Assembly: GCA_020081605.1 (NCBI GenBank)
Contig: JAHREC010000045.1
Coordinates: 2,232,001-2,296,000, forward strand
Reading direction: 5' to 3'
DNA length: 64,000 nt
Source of the DNA: Albifimbria verrucaria
Taxonomy: Eukaryota; Ascomycota; Sordariomycetes; Hypocreales; Stachybotryaceae
Below, one piece after another: positions 47,424-58,903 of this stretch. Under the pieces are notes generated by a model. The model had not been told where the DNA came from and searched no databases. It saw nothing but the letters and a program-made list of their open reading frames with translations. The translations under genes were made by a program, and so were the position numbers. How positions within the stretch are numbered: position 1 is the stretch's first letter; every line of letters starts with the position of its first letter.

Positions 47424-49133
47424 ATGTCATCGCCACTGTCGCCCGCTGAGGCGAGCCCGCTCCTGGGCCGGTCGCGCTCAGCGTCGCCTCCCAGGCTCGC
47501 TCGGTCAGCCTCGGCTTCTGCGCAAATAACAGCAAAGGAACACTTCTGCCTCTTCTTTTGCATATTCCTCGTCGGCTGCGCGTATGGGCTGGAGAGTCAA
47601 GTCCGTTCCACCTACCAGCCCTATGCGACAGCCAGCTTCAACCTTCACTCCTCCCTGTCTACGATCAATGTCCTTCGTAGCGTTGTCGCCGTCGTGGCTC
47701 AGCCAACGGCGTCCAAAATTGCCGATGTCTTTGGCCGGCTCGAGATCATCGCCATTTGTACGCTGCTTTACACGCTCGGTATTGTCATCGAAGCAAGCGC
47801 CGGCACTGTCGCTGCCTACTATGCTGGATCCCTAATCTACCAAATCGGCTACACCTCCATCGTCCTTCTCATGGAAGTTTTGATCGCCGACTACTCTTCT
47901 ATGAGAGCTCGCGTCTTCTTCAGTTACATCCCAGCGTTGCCATTCCTGCTTAGCACCTGGGTCAGCGGTATCATCACATCAGCCGTGCTTCGCCATAACA
48001 CATGGCGCTTAGGTCTTGGCATGTGGGCCATTATCTTCCCGGCCTGCTCAATACCTCTCTTCATTACCCTATACTATATCGAGCGCCGTGGCCGCGATTT
48101 CGACGTCGATGGAGACCATAAGGTATCGCCACTCTGGCAGCGGAAGCGTAGGCTTGCCCGACTTGTCCAAGACATCGACCTAGTCGGCCTTACTATTCTG
48201 GCGTGGGCCTTTTCGCTCATTCTGGCGCCTCTCACCAGTGCTGGAGGCGCCGTATCTCATTGGCGCGACCCTGCCATACTCATCTCACTAGCTGTTGGAG
48301 TCTGCTGCATTCCGGCCTTCATCTTGTGGGAGAAGAAAGGAGCACGAGTTCCTTTTGTTCCCTTTCATCTTCTTACTGACCGTGGGGTATGGGCCGCCCT
48401 GGGAGTCCGAACCTTTCTCAACTTTGCATGGTCGACGCAAGGGACATATCTGTACACCGTTCTTGTCGTTGCTTTCGATTTTCCAATTGAGACTGCAACT
48501 AGAATACTTTCCTTCTTCTCCTTCTTTGGAGTTCTATCTGGGCTCGCCGCTGGCCTCGTCATCTACAAGATTCGAAGACTCAAGTACGTCATAGTCTTGG
48601 GAACACTTATTTTTGCGCTTGCTTTCGTGATTCTCATTTTACATCCTGGCGCTGCCTCGATATCGGCACGATCTGGGCTAGTGGGTGCTCAGGTCATTCT
48701 GGGAGTAGCGAGCGGCCTCTTTGCCTATCCAACTCAGGCATCTATCCAGGCATCTGCATCAAAGGAGCTCGTGGCCACGTTGACAGGGTTGTATCTCTCC
48801 TTTTACAATGTTGGAAGTGCCTTGGGAACATGCTTGGCTGGCAGCATCTGGACCCAGACGTTGTATCCGACTCTGCAGCGTAACCTCGCGTTCCAACCCA
48901 ATGCAACTCTGGCACGTGCCATATATAATGCACCTTTTGCGATCATTACCGATTATCCGGTCGGCACAGACATCCGCAGTGCCATCATCGAGAGTTACGC
49001 CCATGTACAGACTTTGCTTTGCATTTCTGGTTTGTGTTTATGCATACCCATGATTGCCTTTGCATTTACATTGAGGAACCCCAAATTGTCTGAACGACAG
49101 ATTCAGCCCGAGGCTGACACTGATGAGGCATGA
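47424..49133 (+). CDS. MFS transporter of the siderophore-iron (SIT) family
   Basis: A single-exon protein of 569 residues with about 14 transmembrane segments. It carries SIT-family signatures: YGLESQVRSTYQPYATASFNLHSSLSTINVLRSVVAVVAQP in order (written here in part: STYQPYATASF and TINVLRSVVA), then KIADVFGRLE, and the late loop VASGLFAYPTQASIQ. Relatives such as fungal MirB- and Arn-type carriers import ferric siderophores by proton symport at the plasma membrane. The start at 47424 gives the usual short Ser-rich cytosolic N-terminus; the same frame is open from 47106 but that extension looks like leader sequence. The frame is intact. No siderophore synthetase is nearby, so it may take up siderophores made elsewhere in the genome or by other microbes. 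Confidence 0.88.
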   Translation: MSSPLSPAEASPLLGRSRSASPPRLARSASASAQITAKEHFCLFFCIFLVGCAYGLESQVRSTYQPYATASFNLHSSLSTINVLRSVVAVVAQPTASKIADVFGRLEIIAICTLLYTLGIVIEASAGTVAAYYAGSLIYQIGYTSIVLLMEVLIADYSSMRARVFFSYIPALPFLLSTWVSGIITSAVLRHNTWRLGLGMWAIIFPACSIPLFITLYYIERRGRDFDVDGDHKVSPLWQRKRRLARLVQDIDLVGLTILAWAFSLILAPLTSAGGAVSHWRDPAILISLAVGVCCIPAFILWEKKGARVPFVPFHLLTDRGVWAALGVRTFLNFAWSTQGTYLYTVLVVAFDFPIETATRILSFFSFFGVLSGLAAGLVIYKIRRLKYVIVLGTLIFALAFVILILHPGAASISARSGLVGAQVILGVASGLFAYPTQASIQASASKELVATLTGLYLSFYNVGSALGTCLAGSIWTQTLYPTLQRNLAFQPNATLARAIYNAPFAIITDYPVGTDIRSAIIESYAHVQTLLCISGLCLCIPMIAFAFTLRNPKLSERQIQPEADTDEA

Positions 49134-50804
49134 ACTTGCATTGACCTAATACCTCTGGATGTTTTTGTGACTTGGTTCTGATTCCATAGCTTGGCGTCAC
49201 GGTTGATAGAAGTAGAAAGATGGGGGTTTTTATCGTCTTACACGAACTGACACAAGCATCTCCGTTGTGCACTAGGCCAACACTCTCTCTGGCTCCGCAT
49301 GTATTGTGTTTTCTCGCTTGCTTTGAAGAACTAAGATAATATGGTCAGGTCTCATAGAAGCCGTCTTTGAAAGGTGGCTTAAATAACAAATTGCAATGTT
49401 TGCATATTAATATCTCAATCATAACAGTCAACATGAGCAGCCACTGGTAGAACGTTCCCGAACTACAAGAAATGGCAGCGCACTAATCTGTTATCACCAT
49501 GAGTTGAAAGTTAGCCTGTTGTCAGGCTGCCTAGCCCTCTGTCCCACTTGCATTGAGCTCATTAGCGTCCATCTTCCCGAAGCCACGATCACTAAGTTAG
49601 TATGGGCAAGTATGGGGTATGTTGGCCGCTTCGAGACTGACGTCTCCATTACTTCGTCCATTACAACATTAAGTTGCCATGTCGACAGCATGTCCGGTCC
49701 AGATCTTAAGAAGTCTGCTAAGTTTCTCATCCACACTGGGCAGATGATCACTCATTCGTATTTCATCTGGTTCTCCATCGCTTGCACACTACAAACACGA
49801 GCGATGTGCACGATCCGCAGCGTAGCGTAGCATGCCGTAGCTTCTAGACTGTTCTGCCTCTGCAGATCATATGATGGTCGGCTGTGCCTCAGCATCTCTC
49901 GGTCCAGGAACGCGATGCAAGGGTCCTGGTCGGCTTCTCAGCAGTCAACAGGAAGTTAGCGAGGACCCTGCAGACTTCCTTAGAGGTGGGTTACCGGCAT
50001 ATGCATGCACATTACTGAAAACTTTTGACAGCTTCCACTTGCTATGGTCCAATTTACTGTATACAGACTCAATTGTGAAAGATCGACTGAGACCAAATGG
50101 TTCGATTTTGCCAATGGCTGATCATGCAGAGGCGTACAGTTTCCCAAACGATCGACTGATTCGGTGGTTCTCCGTTATATTATGACATCGGCGTAGTTGT
50201 TATGATGCACTTGGCTGGACAATCTCGGGGAAGTTGGACATTCAAGCCACAGAGGCAACCAAACGGCTCCACGTCCCCATAACGGTTCCAGTAATAGAAC
50301 GGACTAGAAGCCTAACAGAGGCATTCAATGACTGTAAGAAAGGGGCAATCGCCAAGCTAGAAGATGGAAATGTGGAACCACTGAATACGAGGCGTGGGCT
50401 TGGACACTTGACCATGGAATCCCCTAAAATTCTCTGGGCCCCAGTTTTTCCACCTCGGTGATTGGGATTGTCCATCTTCATGCGCAGTGGCTGAGCCTAA
50501 CTAGGGCAACGGCCACCCGAGCTACCCAAGCCTAATCCTCGGAAGAGGCGCCGACTAATGAATCGCCTCGGTAGTTGACGTCTCCGTCCATGCCTTGGTA
50601 CAGGACCCTAAGCGATTAGGGGGCGGGCCAAGCACCCTAAGGGTCCCGTCCGGTCCGCTGGCTGGAGACAACGTGGTGCTCGTGCTACTGGGGCTGCGGA
50701 GTGGGCAACAGTTAATGTGATGTCATCTTAATGACCATCAACACGAGATGATCGGCTTGATAGATCGAGGGTGAAAATAGGTGGAAGTTTGTGAAGGAAA
50801 TGGG
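49134..50804. other. Gene-poor region before PhiA-like gene
   Basis: About 1.7 kb. Short frames (for example 49504-49830 +) show no recognised family. The GC-rich part at 50500-50700 precedes the PhiA-like promoter. Confidence 0.35.
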
Positions 50805-50811
50805 TATATAA
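50805..50811 (+). promoter_or_regulatory. TATA box of the PhiA-like gene
   Basis: TATATAA, about 135 bases upstream of the ATG at 50946. A strongly pyrimidine-rich leader (CTTTCTCTTCC, CACTCTCACC) follows, as in highly expressed fungal genes. Confidence 0.65.
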
Positions 50812-50945
50812 GACCGCCGCCTTCAAATCTTTCTCTTCCTTCAGCCACTCTCACCAACCACTCTCATCACTCATCACTTCATACCATCAATCAACTCCTC
50901 AATCCAACTATCAACCTTAATAACCAATCTTCCACAACCGTCACA

Positions 50946-51575
50946 ATGAAGGCCTTCACTTTCGCTTCCCTCTTCGCTGCCGCCGCGGCCCTTCCCGCTC
51001 CTCAGGCGGTCAACAACACCAACCCCGACCTCTACCACTTCCAGCTCATGTCGCTGCGATCCACGTCGCCCATCCACTTCGGCCGCGTCAACGCCGCTAA
51101 CAGCAACATCTACATCAACCTCCCCAACCAAGAAGCTAGCTGCCGCACCGACTCTAACGGCCCTGCCACTTTCCAGCTCAACAAGGCGGACAAGACCCTT
51201 TGGCTGTTCTCCACTGACAACCCTCGTCAGGAGCTCTATGTCGACCGCTCCGGTATGGGTACGTAACAAATCCTCCACAACTATTGAAATGTCAAATGCT
51301 AACAGATTTCTACAGGCCAGGGCAAGCTCGGCTACACCACTGGTGTTCAGCCTGCTCCCCGTAACGCTGAGCGCGAGGGCTGGGAGGTTGATGAGGCTGG
51401 CAACCTGAACTTCGACGGAAGCTCGCTGCTGGCCTGCCCCAGCGACATTGACGGCGCTTGGAGTGTCTGGGTTAGCGCTGGGGTCACCAACCCCGGTGGT
51501 AACCAGGACTGCCTGGGCCTGTCTGCCCGCACCATCGAGATTGAGGAGCCTGAGAGCTGCCTGTACACCTCCTAA
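50946..51575 (+). CDS. Secreted PhiA-like cell-wall protein
   Basis: A small secreted protein of 190 residues in two exons (50946-51258 and 51316-51575; the split Gly codon is rebuilt across the intron). The signal peptide is MKAFTFASLFAAAAALPAPQ. The body matches the PhiA/phialide-protein family: FQLMSLRSTSPIHFGRVNA, then ELYVDRSGMGQGKLGYTTG, and LACPSDIDGAWSVWVSAG. In Aspergillus the relative is a conidiophore and cell-wall protein needed for normal phialides, and related proteins are abundant secreted antigens. Four cysteines probably form two disulfides. A strong TATA box and a CT-rich leader suggest high expression. The gene is intact. The Aspergillus role is not proven here. Confidence 0.85.
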
Positions 51576-51819
51576 ATGTAGGGGCACAAAGTTTATGCTA
51601 GGGGATGTATAAGGAAGCTACAATGTATATCATGATAAACCAAACGTCCAATACATGGACTTACGGAAGGATAGCCATTTAGAGGCATATCTAAATACAA
51701 TTAATGTTAGTGTACAAAAACACTGTATTCACCAAACATCTACAATGTTAGGACAAGAGCACACCTTTACTTCGAACTTCCTGTAGTGATGGGCTTAACT
51801 TTTCATGGCTCAATATCCT

Positions 51820-53850
51820 TCAAATAACCCTAAAAACCTCTAACTCTGCTTCGTCTTTCATCCCCTCACCATCCATTATACCATCCACGTATGCTTCCGC
51901 AACAAAGTTGCAATGACCATCCTCGGTGGGACGAAGAACCAGAGGCACATACTGCCCACCAACTATTGCAACAAAATCATTTTGCATTATATGGCGTGGC
52001 GCCATGCCTACCTTTCTATCTTCTGTGATGAATAAAGTATTGCCTGCACGAAGATTGCTCAGAATATTACGGCGTACATGGTGAGCAAAATACGAGAAAT
52101 CAGACTGTAGTGATGGTACCTGCCATGGCCCATCGTTGTGTAAGCGAGTGTCCACGAAGCGATATTGTGCTAGCATTTCAGCCTCTTCTGTTGAACATTG
52201 TTGCTCGTCGATCATTGTCTCGCCTAGGATCACCATTGCTGCAAACTTGCAGTAAGTATCATCACATGATGTATACATGATGTGGATAGCGATATTATTC
52301 AGTACACATGTGCGTATGAGAGCGCTTTCATCCGTAACGCCATTCTCGTGGCAGAATGTGCGGATGCGGTCAATTGAATCCTGAATCTGGTCTTCGGGGT
52401 CGTCTGGCTTAGGAAAAGACCGAAAAGACATTACGGAAGAGATGGAGCTGACACGAAATCCACATAGTACAAGCGTGGCCCATCCTTCGACTCGAGGCGC
52501 TGTAACGTCATCATGTTCGACATTGGACGACTCTTTGAAGGGACAGAAACGCTGTAATGTAAGAACGGACAGGGAAGATATTCATAGCCTTTCTCGCCCA
52601 ATCGCGTCCAGTCAGGAACCCAGGACGGCAAATCGTCTTGGTCCTTAGGAAAATTACTCGTACCAATTGGATAGCCTTCGCAATGTTGGATAAATCCACC
52701 CGCTGCCTCGGAGAAGACTTGTGCGGTTGATTTACTGTAATCAGCGGAAAGGCCAAGGAGTTCTTTATCGTCGCTCACAGCCAAAAGGCCAAAAATGATA
52801 TCGCGTGGATCAGCTGCCGCTAATTGTGGTATGTCTGAGATCATGATGCCAGCTTCTAAGATTGGCCACATGGAAGATGGTCCCGAGCGGCGAGTCTGAC
52901 GCACTTGAAGCCCTGGAGGGTGAAGCAAGTAATAACTGAAGCCCCTCATCCAGCTTTTAGAAGAAGGGGCACACGTGAAATCGTCCACATGCTCAGTCTG
53001 CCATCAATTATAGACAGAAAACTGTCAAAATGATCAACTGGTATTTCCTTGTTGCCACAGAGGAAGTAGTTGTTCCGGGATAGACCTAGCTCTTGGATTA
53101 TCCAGAGTCGCTGGAAAAATTCCCGCTGAAGGAATTGTTTCATTGCCATATTCGACCGGAGGGAGCTCAGCTCTTCTGGATTGTCCAATGCAAGCTGCAC
53201 GAGAAAAGGCACCGCCTCATGGTAAACGCCAGGAGCGCTGGTGGCGAATGCCCATGCCAGTCTGTCGCCTGTGCTATCACTAAGTACCCGCACAAAAGCC
53301 TCAGGAAAGTAGTCCCGTGCTGACTGATCTGGTTCAGGTATTAGTTCGGGGTGTGTATCCCTAATGAAGTGTAGTATTTCAGCTTCCTGTTCTTGATTTG
53401 CCTTGTCGACAAAATCCAGCATTGCTACTTCAAAAGCCTTGCGACCAAGCGGTATGAGCCAGTCAAAAGATAATCGCTATCATCGCGGCTAGGACCAAGC
53501 CAGTGGTAGACTGCCGCCGCTTTCCCATATATCTGCCCCATTCTATTTACTTCCCGGCTCTTTTCCTCTTCATCGTCCTGGTTGATACATAGTGCGTCTG
53601 CCCAAAGCAGAGACTCGATCTTACGTTCCCTAAGCAGGAGCAAGAAGTCATGAAGGTTGCGATGAATGGTAGCATTAACGCCATCAATACGGATTGTTTG
53701 TTGACTTTCGTTGCTTCCCCAGACGTAGGAGAGAGCCACATACTGGATGTCGTCGCCATATTCATAGTGGAGCTGTAACGCCAGAGGCTGCTCTTCTTTA
53801 GGTGGCTGTGAAGAACTTCCACGCTCCTGAACAATGCGGAATAGCTTCAT
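51820..53850 (-). CDS. HET-domain (heterokaryon incompatibility) protein 1
   Basis: About 670 residues. The HET domain is N-terminal: YVALSYVWG, LLWADALCINQDDEEEK and GQIYGKAAAVYHWLGPS are its three signature blocks. HET domains trigger cell death after non-self recognition in fungal fusion and are now seen as TIR-like. The C-terminal half has the usual family features: REFFQRLWIIQELGLS, CGNKEIPVDHF, ADPRDIIFGLLAVS, DLPSWVPDW and the final GDFV-type segment QNDFVAIVGGQYVPLVLRP. The start at 53850 gives MKLFRIVQ, a normal HET beginning. Frame breaks occur at T-run 53465-53468, near 52995-53010, and at about 52435 just before VMSFRSFPKP. The first is clearly one base short; the last could be a real stop. 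Confidence 0.85.
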
Positions 53851-54733
53851 AGTTCCAATTAGATTGGCTTTATTAATGAGGAAGGCCGCGTTGAGAAAAG
53901 CGTTGAGGCAAAAATAGAAGCACATGGATATCCAGATGCGTGAGGGGTAACACCGCAGGATGTAACCCTGACGCTGACATTTTTCCTCTCTTGGAATTGA
54001 ACATCTTTGGCAATTGCCATAGAAATTGCGTATACTCGGTAGCATTTGGAGCATGACAATGACTTTGCATGTAATGGTACGAATAGGTCTTGGGATCATC
54101 GGGTTACATTAGGTGACCATCATCTACTGTACCTGCTAGTAGTCCTCCAGCTACACCATTGGTATATTCTCTTCACTCTCACGTTGGCGTTTTCATCATA
54201 GCCGTCTAAGATACAAGTCTCTTTGACGTTATAAACAAGTGTTTTGGCCAGCCGAGAGTAGAAAAGGGGCTAAAGTCGGGTAATGACGTGATATGCTCAT
54301 GCAAGCAGCCGTGAGCTACCAGAGCGATTTGGTCAGCCTCCTGAACTTATTGCTAAGCCGCTTCAAGAGTAAGATATCGCAGCTCTCAAATCAGCCTTTA
54401 ATGTTTCTGATCCTTTGAAATTCCATATCAAGCTTATCAGCAGCAACTTCAATAACAAATGAATTGGTAATCGGCACCAAATTCAAAACAAGAGCATTTC
54501 TAATCTCCAACACCTCAAGTGCTACGAGAACTGAAAAATGAACAGAGTCCAGGGAGGTCACAATATTTGATTTATAAATAACAAGGTAAATGTCTTTTCG
54601 TGTTAAAAATGTGATCGGATACTGCTCTACTATATAATACAATTGAAGATGAAGCAAGGCATTTCCTATCCACAACCTGAAGAATGTAATTTAAATCCCC
54701 TACCCCTTGTTCCAAGACATTTCTTGAAAGAAA
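53851..54733. other. Intergenic region between HET 1 and the Y3-like gene
   Basis: AT-rich at 54390-54690. A minus-strand frame there has no recognised family. No other feature. Confidence 0.35.
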
Positions 54734-55198
54734 CTAGCAAGCTCCCTTGTTAGGATCGACACTTTTAGATGTTAGTATTTGGTCATGGTAAACGCTCTAG
54801 CATGGGTAGACTCACCGGTACTTCCAGTTGCCATAAGTCTTCTCTCCGCCCTTGTCGCAGTGGGCGATCTGCTTCTTCAGGCCATCGTAGCACTCAGCCG
54901 AGCCTAGGTAGCGAGTGTTTCCGGCATTAGGACCTCGGAGACCGACGGTAACCTTGATGCTCTTGTTGCCGGAAAGGTTGTAGCACTTGGTGTAGTCCTT
55001 GCCCTTGGGGTAGGTGCCCTTGAAGTAACCGTTGCAGGCATCACGGACACGACCGAAAGCCTCATCACGCTGGTCACCATACTTCTCGCCAGTCTTGAAG
55101 CAGGCACGCTTCTCGATAACGGAATCAATCGCCTCAGGGTGAGCAGAGGCGAAGCCAAGAGAGGCAACGGCAACGAGGAGGAGAGATGAGAACTGCAT
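54734..55198 (-). CDS. Small secreted Y3-like (glycan-binding type) cysteine-rich protein
   Basis: A secreted protein of 136 residues in two exons (54816-55198 and 54734-54761). The tiny second exon encodes only the end VDPNKGAC, which matches the family's conserved DPNxGxC terminus and shows that the apparent stop after WKYR is an intron donor (GTGAGT). The signal peptide MQFSSLLLVAVASLGFASA and a propeptide end at a dibasic Kex2-type site (EKR, residues 29-31). The mature part has six cysteines (ACF, DAC, KCY, ECY, AHC, GAC) and LGSAECYDGLKKQIAHC. Members related to the Coprinus Y3 lectin bind glycans; many are candidate effectors. The specific ligand is unknown. Confidence 0.75.
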
Positions 55199-55303
55199 CT
55201 TGAGAAGAGTCGTGTGAGGATGGATGTAGAGAGAAGAGATGTTGATGTCAAACTGCTGGAGTTGTGAGTGATGAAGCTGTAGAAATCGAGGGAAGACTGT
55301 GGT

Positions 55304-55311
55304 CTTATATA
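55304..55311 (-). promoter_or_regulatory. TATA box of the Y3-like gene
   Basis: TATATAAG on the minus strand, about 105 bases upstream of the ATG at 55198. Confidence 0.55.
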
Positions 55312-58300
55312 CCCCTTCGAGGGGCTGTAGAAGGATTTGAGGTGACCCTTTTTGCTCTTTCTATCTGTAGAGCTGTAGACTTGACACTTTTGCTATAGAT
55401 AGAGCGCTCATCTACAAACCACATGGAGAACCGCGTTTACGGCCGTTATGTTGGGTACCCTAGCAATAGTCCAGACCTAACCTACCTGGATAGAGGTTAG
55501 TGGTCACACCCATTTTCGTACTGGTTTCGCCCCCAATCACAGCAATCTCCATAACAGAAAAAACTGAGGCTTGCTATATCCTCGGCTAGATCCATGCAGC
55601 CCAGATCCTATGGAACAATAGGCTATTGAAGTTGATTATGACTCAAAACAATAAAGCTATACTATGCATCGCGACACACCAAAAGGAGCTACCTTAACTA
55701 GGGCAGGCGCAGAAGCAGCAAGGGAACTATCAAGCTAGGCCAGGAGATCCTAGACGATTCTGTACTTAAAAAGGTGGTTTTCGGGTATGTCAATCAGAAC
55801 CAGCCTTTTCAAATCCTTTGGCCGGCTATTAACAATGTAGCATATAGTGGTTTGTCATTCTCTGTCCACGGGGAGCATTCCTTTTCCATAGTGAAGAAAC
55901 TTGCTTGTAATTGAAAGCACTTGCGTATACTCCAAAACTTCTTTCATTAGGCGACATGATGTTACAGCCCTACAAGATTTAAGGCGACTTCTCAGCGTGA
56001 CAGACAGCTACCTCACTAAGTGTTCTCGGCGATTGCCGTTTTAGGGACGTCACACAACACACACATTCGGATCATCGACCGATCTATCATCCATGTAAGC
56101 CATGGTCTAGAAACCCAGGGTCCCACAGGAAGCACGGATCAGAGGAAAGAGGATTCAGGGCAAAAGGATCTCTGCAGGAGGCGGGTATGTCAGGACACAC
56201 GCCACTTCTCAGCACGAGACAGGTATTACCAAGGATATGCATAGTGTGGGGAAGAAAAATGGTCCCTGGCTTCTCGCGATAGACCGGCAGGGCTGTACGC
56301 TAACTCGAATGCGTATCTCAATGCGACTTGTTTCGTTGAAGGATTTGGTGTAACATTGCTTTACATGAGCAACCAATTCACGAGCGGCTTGATCTACCGA
56401 AATAGGCGGGCTCGCGGTTCAAGATTCGGCCGAACCCAACTATCGCCGCCTCCCCGCCTCCCCGCCCATCCGACCGTCTTTGGCGTGCAATGATTTGTTG
56501 AAGAGCCATCGTATGATTGGACGATGAATAATCGTATGATCACATACAGTAGCGCTGCCAGACAGGTTGAATAAGGCGAAGAAAATTACGGTGACAGGAA
56601 TGATGGGCCATTCGGAAACTTCGGATGTCGGTAGGGGAAGCGAGGCGAGACCCTCAGCCCTGAGCGCCTTGCATCAGCCTGAGCTTCTATTGAGAACCGT
56701 GTGTAACTGTGGAGTAAGGAAAGTGCTCACGAGGGAAGCAAGGCGCAGTGGGGACGGCAAGGTAGAGACACGAGGGAGCAGGCAATGAAACGTAGTGTAA
56801 CCAAGCTACCCTATTGTATTCATTACTTGTCTGGTGCTGTTTCTTTCTACAAGGTAGCTATGGAGATAGTCAAACAGAGCTGCTCGAAGACATCTCTGAT
56901 CACTTGAGTATTGAAGCGCCAAATTACCACAAACTCATGAGACAAGGCCTTGCTTTGCAGAATGAGAGCAAATCCTAAAAACACAGTCCACAATACTACC
57001 CGTGACGCCATTGTAAGCTCAAGCCAGATTTAGTATTCAAGCATTGTGCTATTAAAAACTATATCGATCTTTGCCCTAATCGCATTGGCGTAAGGCTGTA
57101 CAGAGTATATCGCATTTTCATAAGCTGACCCCAGCGCAAGGCACTCAGCTAGCCTGGCTCAGCTCAGGCCAAGCTGGTGCATGTTGATCCTAAGCACGGA
57201 AAGAGAAGAAATCAAGGTGTATCTTGCGCTCGTATCACTATTTTTATGCAAATTTATTCGCCAGTCCTTGTTGAAAATCGCTACGTTACATATACGTAAA
57301 TGCCAAGGGTTAAAAGCTCACAGCCTCCCCGCTGGACCCATAACCAGCCTTCACCGTTTAGTAACATGTAAGGCACCCCTAATACATATGTGATAAACAT
57401 GTTTTCATAAAGTGTCCACAAGCTTCCCATTATGTTATGCTCAGGCCTCAGGGTATCGTCAGAGATCGACCCGGCCCGTTACTAGCCTAGTTTGTGGCCT
57501 AATGCAGAAATGGCGCGCGCAATCGCTATTTCTAGTAATCAATATCCGCTCGGTTCGAGCCCGGATGCTTCCGTGGCACATCGGAATTAAGAGACTAGGC
57601 TGATCACAATCCACTTACAGCCTGAAGGTTGGGTATCTATTTACACAAGAAGTCAGCATGGGAAATCCTAGCGCACGCTTAATGCCAGCACATACTGTGT
57701 AAGTACACGTTATGTACCAGCCTAGAGCTCTGACTGGTGCTTCTCTGGGCCAACTCAGAATCTGAGTTATGCAGAAGTGCGCGCAATTGAGCCCAGCACC
57801 TGGCATTAACATCTTCAAATATGTGCCAGTATGTATCATACCATCACTAAGTACTCTCTACATGGCAGTACACAATATAACAGCCTTTACTGAAAACCTT
57901 GTGCGGAGAGACCAGCCTACCCTATTCTTTTGTCTAGCACTGAATAGGCTGGACACAGGCCGCTTGGAATTCGTGCTATACGTTCTTCCTAGTTCGTATT
58001 CATCCTCCCTAGTTGGCAAAATACGACAGAACAATTGTTTGTAGCATACAAGACTGGCTCTCTTTCGCTGAGAAGAGAAGTTGGGATCAAGAATTTCACT
58101 TGTGAAGCAACTAGCACGTCTATTCCGAGGGAGGCTGGTTTCCAGCTCCAACAGAATAATCGCTTTCCAGAGATAAATGGGCCTATTACACTCTGCATTC
58201 TTGCTGGGACTTACCTTTACTCGGCCTTACCAACATGCCTAAATGGGCGCAGTAAGGAAACCGCCAAATGTGACAACGAAAGCTTGAGACGTCAAAATAG

Positions 58301-58903
58301 AACCGGGGTTGTGTGGGTTTCCTCGACGTTACTCTGGCACACCTAGACGTAGTCGGCTCCTGCACCACCACGTGCGAAGGTGCCTCTTTACTAAGGACAG
58401 AATTGAGCATTGGCTTCCCACGGCTAAGCGACAGTATCTTGAGCAAATGCCTATGACAGTTAAAGAGGCTTGACACTAATTTAGGAGGTTATTTGCTGCT
58501 ATATCAACCATTTAAACCTGGGGAAGAAGAGTTGACTCGCACGCTATAGCTCTTGCAGTATCCCTTCTCAGCTGGTGAATTCACCCTTGGCCATACACTG
58601 TCAACAATTCATACATCACCAACTCTCGTCGGGCTCCCATCGGAGGGATTGCTCCGCTCAGCTGGCCGGAGGCTGAAATAGCGCGCTCAGCCCTTGCCTG
58701 GGTTGGCCAATGAAGTGAACACGATCGTAATATATGTCTCATTAGCCAACCGGAGCTGTAAATATGCGTCTGTAAGTTCATGTCAACTGGTCAAATTTAA
58801 GAGGCAGTCGGAAACAGCTCGAGTTGTCGACTACTCTGGACCTTTCCAAGTCAGTGTAACCCTTCAAGTGGAGCTGATCATTCAACATTCAGTTGCTGTC
58901 AAT
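55312..58903. other. Largest gene-free stretch of the window
   Basis: About 3.6 kb with no recognised protein, RNA or repeat family. Open frames are short, occur on both strands and lack family features. A C-rich patch with two CCTCCCCG units is at about 56448-56470. The right end contains the promoter of HET 2. Confidence 0.4.

Noticed and set aside
57500..57590. A tRNA suggested by GGTTCGAGCCCGG
   Set aside because: No matching acceptor, D-arm or anticodon stem could be found around this T-loop-like sequence.
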